Shown piece after piece: positions 1 through 7,488 of a stretch of DNA of 64,000 nucleotides. The stretch spans positions 186,001 through 250,000 of the forward strand of contig NZ_BBQM01000024.1 in NCBI RefSeq assembly GCF_000876015.1, read 5' to 3'. The stretch's first letter is position 1, and each line of letters starts with the position of its first letter. This DNA is from Cupriavidus basilensis. GTDB lineage: Bacteria; Pseudomonadota; Gammaproteobacteria; Burkholderiales; Burkholderiaceae. The position numbers were made by a program, and so were the translations under genes. The notes beneath the pieces were generated by a model. The model was given only the letters and a program-made list of their open reading frames with translations. It had not been told where the DNA came from and did not search any database.

Positions 1-201
1 CAGGTGCCGGCGTTCCTTGGGCTTGATGGCGTCGGTGGATTCGCGCCCTTGTTCGATCCTGCACTTGCAGGTGCCGCACAGGCCGCCGCCGCACTTGAAG
101 GGGATGCCGCCTTTCTCGCGCAGCGACACGCGCAGCAGGTTGCTGTTCTCGGGAGCGCTGACGACCTTGCTGCCGTTGGTGAGGAAGGTGATTTCAATCA
201 T
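1..201 (-). CDS. 2Fe-2S ferredoxin, 3' end cut by window edge
   Basis: The first 67 codons of a plant-type [2Fe-2S] ferredoxin are visible; the rest lies outside the window. The ATG is at 201. Cluster cysteines C37, C42 and C45 stand in the order C-x4-C-x2-C, with an extra C47; the fourth ligand would come later. Its likely role is electron transfer to an oxygenase. It is the last visible gene of the leftward operon HDO copy A - ferredoxin - 102-residue protein - this gene, with an 80-base gap before it. The cysteine loop (KCGGGLCGTCKC) differs from that of the ferredoxin at 639-995, so the two are distinct types and not a duplication. Function in this pathway is inferred. Confidence 0.8.
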   Translation of the reverse strand, partial: MIEITFLTNGSKVVSAPENSNLLRVSLREKGGIPFKCGGGLCGTCKCRIEQGRESTDAIKPKERRHL

Positions 202-281
202 GGGGCGGTCCGATTGCATGAGGGGGCTGCCCGGCGCCGTGCCGGTCATACTCGGGGTTTGTCGTGGGGCGGGCGGCGGGC

Positions 282-590
282 TCAGCGCTTGACCAGCGCG
301 ATGTCCATGCTGCCGAAGCTGGCCAGGTGCCTGAGTTCCTGGCGCGCGTCTTCGAGCGTGTCGAACTTTTCCAGGAACTTGGAGGGCACGTAGTTGATCA
401 GCGGCGGCGCGGCGCTGTCGGCTTCCGTTTCCTCCACCACCTTGAGCTTGACCGGATGCGCCAGCTCGGCGATCACGTACTGCGCCGTCTTGCGGCCGTA
501 GAAGAGGTAGTCGTAGGCCTCCACGGCCACCAGCCCGTCGACGAGCTCGGTGCGGAACTGGCCTGGCTTGCTGCTGAGAATGACGTACAT
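282..590 (-). CDS. Small protein of unknown function in the HDO-ferredoxin operon
   Basis: This 102-residue protein is not recognised. It starts MYVILSSKPG, has no signal peptide, no membrane segment and no cysteine, and mixes charged and hydrophobic stretches like a compact soluble domain. It lies between two ferredoxin genes, 48 bases after the first and 80 bases before the second, all on the minus strand. That position suggests an accessory part of the electron-transfer or oxygenase machinery, for example a coupling or assembly protein. This is inference from context only. Codon use matches the neighbours, which supports a real gene. Confidence 0.7.
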   Translation of the reverse strand: MYVILSSKPGQFRTELVDGLVAVEAYDYLFYGRKTAQYVIAELAHPVKLKVVEETEADSAAPPLINYVPSKFLEKFDTLEDARQELRHLASFGSMDIALVKR

Positions 591-638
591 GACTGCGCTG
601 CCTGCTGGATGCGGTGGGTTGCGGCGGATTGCCGGAGA

Positions 639-995
639 TTACGGATTGGCTGCCGGCACTATCGTGGCCGGCTGGAGCGCGGCGGCGGCGCTTTGCGCCG
701 GCAGCTCGTCCTGCTCCAGTTCGATGTCATGCTCCAGCCAGAGCTGGCAGGTCAGGCGGTAGCCCTGTTCCAGCCGCTCGCCGAGCTGCTTCTTTTCCTT
801 CCAGTTGGGCGGCGGCAGGTGCTCGGCGCCCGCGATCACGCGGCACGCGCATTTCGAGCACTTGCCCATGCCGCACTCGTAGCGCAGGTTGGGATACGGA
901 AACTGCTTGATCCCGGCGCGCACCACCAGGTTGGTGTTGGGCTTGACCTCGTCTTCATAGGTCTCGCCGTTCTTGTGGAATACGACTTTCGGCAT
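639..995 (-). CDS. 2Fe-2S ferredoxin
   Basis: A 118-residue [2Fe-2S] ferredoxin of the plant/adrenodoxin fold. Cluster ligands C41, C46, C49 (C-x4-C-x2-C) and C83 are present, with an extra C51. The Ala-rich tail after residue 100 looks unstructured. It follows HDO copy A by 80 bases on the same strand and probably passes electrons to that diiron enzyme. The reductase at 8088-9086 in the opposite operon is the obvious electron source, although that protein already has its own N-terminal [2Fe-2S] domain. The family call is direct from the cysteine spacing; the partner is inferred. Confidence 0.88.
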   Translation of the reverse strand: MPKVVFHKNGETYEDEVKPNTNLVVRAGIKQFPYPNLRYECGMGKCSKCACRVIAGAEHLPPPNWKEKKQLGERLEQGYRLTCQLWLEHDIELEQDELPAQSAAAALQPATIVPAANP

Positions 996-1075
996 ACGAC
1001 TGTCCCGCGGGCGGTCTCTCTGGTGCGGGCGGCATCGCGCGATGCCGCCCGCGTCATGGCAAATTCAACGCATCT

Positions 1076-1807
1076 TCAGGCGGCGAGTTCGAGTTCGGGC
1101 AGCGGGATTTCTTGGGCGACGTAGTCGTGGTAGAGCGCGGTGGTGTAGAGCAGACGCATCTGGGCGCCGATCTCGCAGATCTTCAGGCAGCGCTGTTGCA
1201 GTTCGGGCGTGTTGGCGTGCTCGAGGACGATCTGGTAGCCGCGCTCGCCGTGGATCTCGTCGGAGACGATGTGCAGGTCGAAGAACTCGACTTCCTCGTC
1301 GGTGAAGCCGTACTTCTCGCGCAGCGTGGGGGTCTGCTTGCGGTAGATGGAAGGCACCTGCGACTCCAGGCCGACCACGAGTCCGGCGACGGCGACGATG
1401 GGGTCCTCGCGCATGGCGACGGCGTAGCACCAGCTTTGCAGGCCGCGGGTGGTGGCGGACATGTTGTCGGGGTCGATGACACGCTCGCGGGTGGTGCCGC
1501 AGGCTTCGGCGAAGCGGATGAGCAGGTCGGTGTGGCGGTCGCCGCCGATTTCCTCTTCATACATATTGGCGAGCAGGAAGTCCTTGGCTTCGGTGAAGCG
1601 GTCGGGGGTGCGGGCGTAGATGTAGGCGAGGTAGTCGGCGAAGGGGCCGACGTAGTGGTAGTGGTTCTCGGCCCAGCGGGCGAGGTGATCGCGGGAGAGC
1701 TTGCCGCTGGCCCAGGCGATGCTGAAGGGGGCCTTGTTGGCGCTCTTGCCCTTGATGGCGTTTTCGAGCGCGGTGCGGAAGACTTCGCGGTTCATGAGTT
1801 CGGGCAT
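1076..1807 (-). CDS. Heme-oxygenase-like diiron oxidase (TenA/PqqC/CADD-like), copy A
   Basis: A 243-residue protein of the TenA/PqqC/CADD fold. The six metal ligands expected of heme-oxygenase-like diiron oxidases (HDOs) can be placed: E85, H92 (E-x6-H), E148, H179, D183, H186 (H-x3-D-x2-H). TenA thiaminases lack this set, so an oxidase is more likely than a thiaminase. Known HDOs (CADD, UndA, BesC, SznF) use O2 and iron on amino acids, fatty acids or amines; the substrate here is unknown. The start at 1807 follows a GGAG site. The gene heads the leftward operon with two ferredoxins. The protein is identical to copy B at 5177-5908 and the DNA differs at only a few bases, so the duplication is recent or kept by gene conversion. 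Confidence 0.85.
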   Translation of the reverse strand: MPELMNREVFRTALENAIKGKSANKAPFSIAWASGKLSRDHLARWAENHYHYVGPFADYLAYIYARTPDRFTEAKDFLLANMYEEEIGGDRHTDLLIRFAEACGTTRERVIDPDNMSATTRGLQSWCYAVAMREDPIVAVAGLVVGLESQVPSIYRKQTPTLREKYGFTDEEVEFFDLHIVSDEIHGERGYQIVLEHANTPELQQRCLKICEIGAQMRLLYTTALYHDYVAQEIPLPELELAA

Positions 1808-1873
1808 TTGGGGGCTCCAGGGTTGGGATCGCGTTGGAATCGGGCCGCTGTGGCCCTGCCGGTGAATCAATGT

Positions 1874-1911
1874 GTAGATTGTATACTATCTACCGGGTTG
1901 ACCAAGGTCAA
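1874..1911 (-). promoter_or_regulatory. Promoter of HDO copy A with GTATAC operator
   Basis: Read on the minus strand, TTGACC (1911-1906), a 17-base spacer and TAGTAT (1888-1883) make a near-consensus sigma-70 promoter. The -10 lies inside a 20-bp near-palindrome at 1874-1893 with outer arms GTAGAT and ATCTAC around the core GTATAC. The core fits the GntR-family pattern yGTM-KACr. The regulator at 9089-9766 is the likely ligand-responsive binder (inference). The same block lies before copy B. Confidence 0.75.
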
Positions 1912-1916
1912 CCCGG
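1893..1916. repeat. Perfect 11-bp-arm hairpin over the -35 of copy A
   Basis: Arms CCGGGTTGACC (1893-1903) and GGTCAACCCGG (1906-1916) surround AA. On the + strand they are followed by two T-runs (1917-1930), so it could stop + strand transcription; on the minus strand it contains the -35 of HDO copy A. In copy B only the inner TTGACC/GGTCAA arms remain, because the repeat ends there. Confidence 0.65.
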
Positions 1917-1954
1917 TTTTCGGATTTTTTCGGCGCCCGGCGCGTTTTTCCGCT

Positions 1955-2887
1955 TCAGGCGACCTTGAGTTCACCTGCCTCGCGCACCTTCCGGTAGGCG
2001 AAGCCCGCCAGCGCCACATCCTCCAGGCCCACGCCGACCGACTTGTAGATCAGCACGTCCGCCTCGCTGGCGCGCGGCCGGACCTTGCCGGTCACGACGT
2101 CGGCCAGTTCGACGATCTTGTCGGCCGGCAGCGCGGCGGGATCGGCCAGCACGATGTCGCCGGCCTCGCGCATCGACTGCGGCCACCACTCCACCACCAG
2201 CTTGCTGGCGCGCGCGAGCGCCACGTCGTCGAGTTCACGGGTATGCGGCAGGCTCGAGCCGATCGCGGCGACGAAGGCGCCGGGCTTGAGCGAGCGGCCC
2301 GAGAACAGCGGCGTGGTGGAGCGCGAGGCGGTGACCACGATGTCGGCCTGGGCGACGGCCTCGTCCGGCTCGGCGAAGGCGACCGGGATGCCACACCACT
2401 GCGCCAGGCGCTCCGGCATGGCGGCATCGGCATACGGATCGGACAGCAGGATGCGCTTGAGCGGCAGGGCCGCGGCGAGCTGGCGCGCATGTTGCACGCC
2501 TTGCGTGCCGGCGCCGAACAGCGCCAGCACCTCGGCGCCGGCGCGGGCCAGGTGGCGCGCGGCCAGCACCGAGCAGGCCGCGGTGCGCAGGCGGGTGATG
2601 GCGCCGGCATCGAACGAGGCCAGCGGGCGGCCGTCCTCGGTGGAGAAGATCAGGATCACGAAGGAGAACTGGCCGTTGATGGTGGTGTACACCTTGGCGC
2701 CCGCCACCTGCTGCTCGGGGATCACGGCGCCGAGCGTCGACAGCTTCACGCCGCCGGCCTCGGTGCGGATGCGCTCCTGCATGGCGGCCTTGCCTTCGCC
2801 GAAGCTGCGGAAGGCGTCCAGCATGACTTGCTGGACGTCGGCGGGGCTGACGTGGCGGTCGATCATCTCGTCGGTGATATGCAGCAT
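1955..2887 (-). CDS. Ornithine cyclodeaminase / mu-crystallin family protein
   Basis: A 310-residue cytosolic protein of the ornithine cyclodeaminase family. The NAD-binding Rossmann loop FGAGTQG sits near residue 124. Known members are ornithine cyclodeaminases, lysine cyclodeaminases, ketimine (pyrroline- or piperideine-2-carboxylate) reductases and the ectoine-pathway EutC. In this setting, with an oxygenase and an aldehyde dehydrogenase, a reductase acting on an imine made from an amine substrate fits best, but this is inference. It is transcribed leftward toward HDO copy A and divergently from the permease gene; the 470-base gap between them carries two GTATAC sites. There is a 67-base gap to the start of the copy A promoter dyad region. 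Confidence 0.85.
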   Translation of the reverse strand: MLHITDEMIDRHVSPADVQQVMLDAFRSFGEGKAAMQERIRTEAGGVKLSTLGAVIPEQQVAGAKVYTTINGQFSFVILIFSTEDGRPLASFDAGAITRLRTAACSVLAARHLARAGAEVLALFGAGTQGVQHARQLAAALPLKRILLSDPYADAAMPERLAQWCGIPVAFAEPDEAVAQADIVVTASRSTTPLFSGRSLKPGAFVAAIGSSLPHTRELDDVALARASKLVVEWWPQSMREAGDIVLADPAALPADKIVELADVVTGKVRPRASEADVLIYKSVGVGLEDVALAGFAYRKVREAGELKVA

Positions 2888-3090
2888 GGTGTGTTTCCTC
2901 GGATGGCGCGGGGGCGCGATGGGTCAATGGATGGGGTGGGGGTCGATCGGGTCGGAACCGCCTGCGCGCGGCATCCCCATCGGGCCGGATGGCGGGGCGG
3001 TGACGCCGGCGGGAGGCGGGAATGCGGATGTCATGTGCGGTCGGGGCGGCGGGAACGGGCCGGCAACAGGCGCCGGCTGCGCTTTCTTAC

Positions 3091-3111
3091 GTCTATTTGT
3101 ATACAGTCTAC
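3091..3111. promoter_or_regulatory. GTATAC operator upstream of the cyclodeaminase-family gene
   Basis: TTGTATACAGTCTAC at 3097-3111 matches the right half of the HDO operators (GTATAC core at 3099-3104 followed by TCTAC). It lies about 205 bases before the cyclodeaminase start. On the minus strand TATACA here could serve as a -10, but no good -35 is seen. Together with the sites at 1881, 3281 and 5098 it suggests one shared regulator. Confidence 0.6.
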
Positions 3112-3259
3112 ATAAAATACGGGATGAAGGCATCTGCCGGAAACGCGCATAACGTAGGCCTGCTCTCAAAAGGTGCTGGAAATCCCTGTTTTAGCGCGGA
3201 AATATAAGGGTTCGCACCAATCCGGGGGCATTCCCTAATCCTTTCAGATTTCGCTTGTT

Positions 3260-3288
3260 TTGACCTCGATCAAGAATATAGTATACGT
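3260..3288 (+). promoter_or_regulatory. Permease promoter with GTATAC site
   Basis: TTGACC at 3260-3265 and TATACG at 3282-3287 form a -35/-10 pair with a 16-base spacer. GTATAC (3281-3286) overlaps the -10, as in the two HDO promoters, and the -35 is again part of a TTGACC..GATCAA dyad (3260-3273). The permease ATG is at 3360, leaving a leader of roughly 65 bases. Confidence 0.6.
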
Positions 3289-3359
3289 TCATGGGGCAGT
3301 GATAGCACCCAGAGAAAACAGCACACAGGTCTCTAGAGGCAAGGATCCAAGGGGAATAC

Positions 3360-4898
3360 ATGCAACACGAAGCAGTGATTGGCGCGGCACACTGGATCTA
3401 TCTACTGGGCGTGGCGGTCATCGTCCTGACCATGATCCTGCGGGCCAACGTGGTCGTACCCTCGATTCTGGGTACGTTCCTGGTGGTGTTCGCGCTGACC
3501 GGCAGCCCGGTCTCGGCGCTCGGAGGCATTTTTTCGGCCAGCCTGGTGGCGGCCAAGGAGTTGTTCAACATCTTCCTGGTCATCGCCTTCATGACGGCGC
3601 TGCTCAATTCGCTCAAGACGCTGCGCTCGGACATCCGCATGGTCGAGCCATTCCGCGTGGTGATGAAGAACGGGCATTCCGCCTTCTTCATCCTGGCCGG
3701 CATCACCTACGTGATCTCGCTGTTCTTCTGGCCCACGCCGGCGGTGCCGTTGGTGTCCGCCATCCTGCTGCCGGCGGCGATCGCGGCCGGGCTGCCGCCG
3801 CTGGCCGGCGCGATGGCCATCGCCATCGCGGGGCAGGGCATGGCGTTGTCGTCGGACTACGTGATCGGCGTGGCGCCGGGCATCAGCGCCAAGGCCGCCG
3901 GCGCCGCGGTCAGCGCCGCGGTGGTGGCGGACCGCGCGCTGGTGCTGTCGATCATCACGGGCGGCATCGCGCTGACGCTGGCGTATCTGTCGATGCGCCG
4001 GCACATCGTGCCGGCCAGCGGCAGCCTGCTGACCAAGTGGCAGGCGCGCGCCAGCGGCACCGATGCCGAGCTGGAGCACTCCGGCACCTTCGACAAGGCG
4101 GAGATCGCGCGCGGCACCGAGCATGAGGAGCCGCTCGTCACCGATTCCAACATCGAGCGCAGCCTGTCGATGGTGGCGCAGCGCCGCGTGAAGTGGTCGA
4201 AGTGCTTCGCCATCGTCACGCCGCTGGCCTTCCTGGCGGTGGTCGCGGTGATGGTGCTGCCCAAGATGGGCACCGGCCTGCCCGAGCTCAAGGGCGGCGA
4301 CGCCGCGGCGCTGGTGGGCGGCGTGGCGGCCGTGCTGATGATGCTGGCGACGCTGGCCGCCGAAGGCCCGCGCAAGATGCTCGACGTCTGTCCCGAGCAC
4401 ATCACCGACGGCTTCGTGTTCGCCTTCAAGGCGATGGGCTCGGTGCTGCCGATCGCCGGTTTCTTCTTCGTCGGCGCCGGCGAGACCGCCGCGCAGATCC
4501 TGGGCGTGAGCGCCGACCGCGCGCCCAGCCTGCTGTTCGAGCTGATCCAGGCCTACCAGCACATGATTCCGGACAACCACGTGCTGGTCGCCTTCGGCGT
4601 GCTGGTGGTGGGCATGATCACCGGCATCGACGGCTCGGGCTTCGCCGGCCTGCCGCTGACCGGCACGCTGGCCGGCGCGCTGGGGCCGGTGGTCGGCTTC
4701 GATTCGGCCACGCTGGCGGCGATCGGCCAGATGGGCGCGGTCTGGACCGGCGGCGGCACGCTGATCGCGTGGTCCTCGCTGATCGCGGTGGCGGGTTTCG
4801 CGCGCGTGCCGGTGCTCGACGCGGTGCGCGCGCTGCTGCTGCCGGTGCTGATCGGGCTCGGTGTCTCCACGGTCTGCGCGATGCTGATCTGGCACTGA
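3360..4898 (+). CDS. Multi-pass permease, family not certain
   Basis: A 512-residue inner-membrane protein with about 12 hydrophobic segments and a charged cytosolic loop near residues 225-280. Glycine- and proline-rich re-entrant-like stretches (for example the segment around residues 420-445 with TGIDGSGFAGLPLTG) resemble ion-transporter-superfamily carriers such as GntP or DcuC types, but I do not recognise a specific family. It is transcribed rightward from its own GTATAC promoter, and HDO copy B follows after 278 bases. The position suggests uptake of the substrate of this cluster. The GGGG-type ribosome site is just upstream of the ATG at 3360. Confidence 0.75.
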   Translation: MQHEAVIGAAHWIYLLGVAVIVLTMILRANVVVPSILGTFLVVFALTGSPVSALGGIFSASLVAAKELFNIFLVIAFMTALLNSLKTLRSDIRMVEPFRVVMKNGHSAFFILAGITYVISLFFWPTPAVPLVSAILLPAAIAAGLPPLAGAMAIAIAGQGMALSSDYVIGVAPGISAKAAGAAVSAAVVADRALVLSIITGGIALTLAYLSMRRHIVPASGSLLTKWQARASGTDAELEHSGTFDKAEIARGTEHEEPLVTDSNIERSLSMVAQRRVKWSKCFAIVTPLAFLAVVAVMVLPKMGTGLPELKGGDAAALVGGVAAVLMMLATLAAEGPRKMLDVCPEHITDGFVFAFKAMGSVLPIAGFFFVGAGETAAQILGVSADRAPSLLFELIQAYQHMIPDNHVLVAFGVLVVGMITGIDGSGFAGLPLTGTLAGALGPVVGFDSATLAAIGQMGAVWTGGGTLIAWSSLIAVAGFARVPVLDAVRALLLPVLIGLGVSTVCAMLIWH

Positions 4899-5072
4899 CC
4901 TGACCACCTGACCGGCCTGAACGGGGTGGCTCCGGGCTGCTTCCTCGGGCTGCATCTTCGCCACTGCCCGTTTTCGAGGGCGGCCGTGCCTGCCGGCGCC
5001 GCCGCCCTCGTCGCTTTCGCGGCGCCTTCCTGCCTCGCCGAAAAAACCATCCCCGATTCCGCAAAAAACTCA

Positions 5073-5110
5073 TTGACCTTGGTCAACCCGGTAGATAGTA
5101 TACAATCTAC
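5073..5110 (+). promoter_or_regulatory. Promoter of HDO copy B with GTATAC operator
   Basis: TTGACC (5073-5078), 17 bases, TAGTAT (5096-5101). The 20-bp near-palindrome GTAGATAGTATACAATCTAC at 5091-5110 covers the -10. It is the exact reverse complement of the block at 1874-1911, so both HDO copies should answer to the same signal. A 66-base leader separates it from the ATG. Confidence 0.75.
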
Positions 5111-5176
5111 ACATTGATTCACCGGCAGGGCCGCAGCGGCCCGATTCCAACGCGATCCCAACCCTGGAGCCCCCAA

Positions 5177-5908
5177 ATGCCCGAACTCATGAACCGCGAA
5201 GTCTTCCGCACCGCGCTCGAAAACGCCATCAAGGGCAAGAGCGCCAACAAGGCCCCCTTCAGCATCGCCTGGGCCAGCGGCAAGCTCTCCCGCGATCACC
5301 TCGCCCGCTGGGCCGAGAACCACTATCACTACGTCGGCCCCTTCGCCGACTACCTCGCCTACATCTACGCCCGCACCCCCGACCGCTTCACCGAAGCCAA
5401 GGACTTCCTGCTCGCCAATATGTATGAAGAGGAAATCGGCGGCGACCGCCACACCGACCTGCTCATCCGCTTCGCCGAAGCCTGCGGCACCACCCGCGAG
5501 CGTGTCATCGACCCCGACAACATGTCCGCCACCACCCGCGGCCTGCAAAGCTGGTGCTACGCCGTCGCCATGCGCGAGGACCCCATCGTCGCCGTCGCCG
5601 GACTCGTGGTCGGCCTGGAATCGCAGGTGCCTTCCATCTACCGCAAGCAGACCCCCACGCTGCGCGAGAAGTACGGCTTCACCGACGAGGAAGTCGAGTT
5701 CTTCGACCTGCACATCGTCTCCGACGAGATCCACGGCGAGCGCGGCTACCAGATCGTGCTCGAGCACGCCAACACGCCCGAACTGCAGCAGCGCTGCCTG
5801 AAGATCTGCGAGATCGGCGCCCAGATGCGCCTGCTCTACACCACTGCGCTCTACCACGACTACGTCGCCCAAGAAATCCCGCTGCCCGAACTCGAACTCG
5901 CCGCCTGA
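5177..5908 (+). CDS. Heme-oxygenase-like diiron oxidase, copy B
   Basis: Same 243-residue protein as copy A (1076-1807), with the same six putative iron ligands E85, H92, E148, H179, D183 and H186. The few base differences from copy A are silent. This copy heads the rightward operon: aldehyde dehydrogenase 75 bases later, then a GlcG-like protein, an NAD(P)H-dependent ferredoxin-type reductase and a GntR regulator. The arrangement gives each of the two divergent operons its own copy of the oxidase under an identical promoter, so the enzyme dose would be doubled and made together with both the ferredoxins and the reductase. The start at 5177 follows GGAG with 8 bases between. Confidence 0.85.
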   Translation: MPELMNREVFRTALENAIKGKSANKAPFSIAWASGKLSRDHLARWAENHYHYVGPFADYLAYIYARTPDRFTEAKDFLLANMYEEEIGGDRHTDLLIRFAEACGTTRERVIDPDNMSATTRGLQSWCYAVAMREDPIVAVAGLVVGLESQVPSIYRKQTPTLREKYGFTDEEVEFFDLHIVSDEIHGERGYQIVLEHANTPELQQRCLKICEIGAQMRLLYTTALYHDYVAQEIPLPELELAA

Positions 5909-5983
5909 ACGAGGACAAGGCACGACTGCATTGGCATCGACGGCCCCCGCGCGGGGCCTGACCGGACGAAAGGCTTGCACATC

Positions 5984-7444
5984 ATGGCAGTAACCAAGAC
6001 AGACGAATTCGCCAACCACATCAACGGCGAATGGACCAAGAGCGCCAGCGGGCGCACCTTCGACAACGTCAACCCCGCGGACACGGACGATATCGTCGGC
6101 CGCTTCCAGGCCTCCACGGCGCAAGACGCGCAGGCCGCGGTAGCCGCCGCGGCGGCGGCGTTCGAGGCATGGAAGAAGACCCCGATCGGCAAGCGCGCGA
6201 AGATCCTCAACGGCGCGGCCGACTGGCTCGAAGCCAACGCCGCCCAGATCGCGGAGGAGCTCACGCGCGAGGAAGGCAAGGCGCTCGGCCTGAGCAAGGA
6301 CGAAGTCCTGCGCTCGGCGCAGACCATCCGTTTCTACGCCGTGGAAGGGCAGTCGTTCGCGGGCGAGACCTATCCGCAGGACGACCCCGACATGCTGGTC
6401 TACAGCCAGCGCGAGCCGCTCGGCGTGGTGACAGTGATCTCGCCGTGGAACTTCCCGGTGTCGATTCCCGCGCGCAAGATCGCGCCGGCGCTGATCGCCG
6501 GCAACACGGTGGTGTTCAAGCCCTCGTCGGACGCGCCGCTGAGCGGCTACCGGCTGGCGCAGGCGTTCGTCGAGGCCGGCATGCCCAAGGGCGTGCTCAA
6601 TTTCATCACCGGCCGCGCCGGCGACGTGGGCCCGGCCATCACCGAGGCGCCGGCCGTGCGCGCGATTTCCTTCACCGGCTCGACCGCGGCCGGCCAGCAC
6701 ATCCACCGCTCGGTGTCGCTGAGCACGCGCACGCAGATGGAGCTCGGCGGCAAGAACCCGCTGATCGTGATGGAAGACGCCGACCTCGACCGCGCGGTGG
6801 ACCTCACCATCAAGGGCGGCTTCTCGCTGAGCGGGCAGGCCTGCACCGGCACCAGCCGCGTGCTGGTGATGGCCTCGGTCAAGGCCGCCTATACCGAGAA
6901 GCTGCTGGCCAAGGTCGGCACGCTCAAGATCGGCAGCGGCATGATCCCGGGCATGGACCTCGGCCCGCTGGCCACGCGCAAGCAGCTCGAGACCGTGCTG
7001 GGCTACGTGGACATCGGCAAGGCCGAGGCCACGTTCCTGTGCGGCGGCGAGCGCCTGAGCGGCGGCGATTTCGACAAGGGCTTCTACGTCGCGCCGGCCA
7101 TCTTCACCGACGTCACGCAGCAGATGCGCATCGCCCGCGAGGAAATCTTCGGCCCGGTGATCGCCATCATCGAGGTGAGCAGCTACGCCGACGCCATCGC
7201 CAAGGCCAACGACACCGAGTACGGCCTGTCCGCCGCCATCGTGACCAGCAACCCGCGCTACGCACACGAATTCGCCAGCGACATCCAGTCGGGCACGGTC
7301 AAGATCAACCGCACCACCACCGGCAACCTGGTCAACGCGCCGTTCGGCGGGCTCAAGCAGTCCAGCACCTCCACCTTCCGCGAGTCGGGCCGGGCCGGGC
7401 TGGAGTTCTATACGCAGATCAAGACCGTGTACCGCGGCTGCTGA
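5984..7444 (+). CDS. NAD(P)-dependent aldehyde dehydrogenase
   Basis: A 486-residue aldehyde dehydrogenase. The glutamate of the MELGGKNP motif and the catalytic cysteine of GQACTGTSR (near residue 288) are present, as is the PWNFPVSIP cofactor-binding stretch. It resembles 2,5-dioxovalerate (alpha-ketoglutarate semialdehyde) dehydrogenases, so a short semialdehyde acid is a fair guess for substrate. It probably oxidises the aldehyde produced by the HDO/cyclodeaminase steps. The ATG at 5984 has AAAGG upstream; a TTG at 5975 lies too close to that site. It is 75 bases after HDO copy B and 44 before the GlcG-like gene. Confidence 0.88.
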   Translation: MAVTKTDEFANHINGEWTKSASGRTFDNVNPADTDDIVGRFQASTAQDAQAAVAAAAAAFEAWKKTPIGKRAKILNGAADWLEANAAQIAEELTREEGKALGLSKDEVLRSAQTIRFYAVEGQSFAGETYPQDDPDMLVYSQREPLGVVTVISPWNFPVSIPARKIAPALIAGNTVVFKPSSDAPLSGYRLAQAFVEAGMPKGVLNFITGRAGDVGPAITEAPAVRAISFTGSTAAGQHIHRSVSLSTRTQMELGGKNPLIVMEDADLDRAVDLTIKGGFSLSGQACTGTSRVLVMASVKAAYTEKLLAKVGTLKIGSGMIPGMDLGPLATRKQLETVLGYVDIGKAEATFLCGGERLSGGDFDKGFYVAPAIFTDVTQQMRIAREEIFGPVIAIIEVSSYADAIAKANDTEYGLSAAIVTSNPRYAHEFASDIQSGTVKINRTTTGNLVNAPFGGLKQSSTSTFRESGRAGLEFYTQIKTVYRGC

Positions 7445-7488
7445 GGCGGCGCGGACTCAACCCATCAAGCAGGAAGCAGGAGCAGGAC

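Larger units (their letters stand above)
1074..1911. repeat. Inverted repeat arm A (about 838 bp, promoter plus HDO gene)
   Basis: The stretch 1074-1911 is the reverse complement of 5073-5910 with only a handful of substitutions, for example one between the operator and the start codon and a few within the gene. Similarity stops sharply on both sides: just past the TTGACC of the promoter on the outer side, and two bases past the stop codon on the other. No transposase, target duplication or terminal repeat is seen at the edges. Confidence 0.93.
5073..5910. repeat. Inverted repeat arm B (about 838 bp)
   Basis: Reverse complement of 1074-1911. The arms enclose about 3.16 kb (1912-5072) containing the cyclodeaminase-family gene and the permease gene. 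Recombination between the arms would flip that segment without altering either HDO gene. Confidence 0.93.

Noticed and set aside
1076..1807. TenA thiaminase or PqqC
   Set aside because: The thiaminase cysteine is not seen at the expected place, no thiamin or PQQ genes are nearby, and the H-x3-D-x2-H with two Glu and E-x6-H pattern fits the HDO group better.
1112..3115. Plus-strand open frame of 667 codons
   Set aside because: Antisense to HDO copy A and the cyclodeaminase-family gene; it appears again in reverse at copy B because of the inverted repeat.
1074..5910. Composite transposon or IS flanked by inverted repeats
   Set aside because: The arms carry a catabolic gene and promoter, not a transposase. 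No terminal repeats or target duplications are visible at their edges.
4553..7267. Minus-strand open frame of 904 codons
   Set aside because: It lies antisense to HDO copy B and the aldehyde dehydrogenase; high GC removes stop codons. Its residues (His/Gly/Ala/Arg-rich) show no fold signature, and the + strand proteins have clear motifs.
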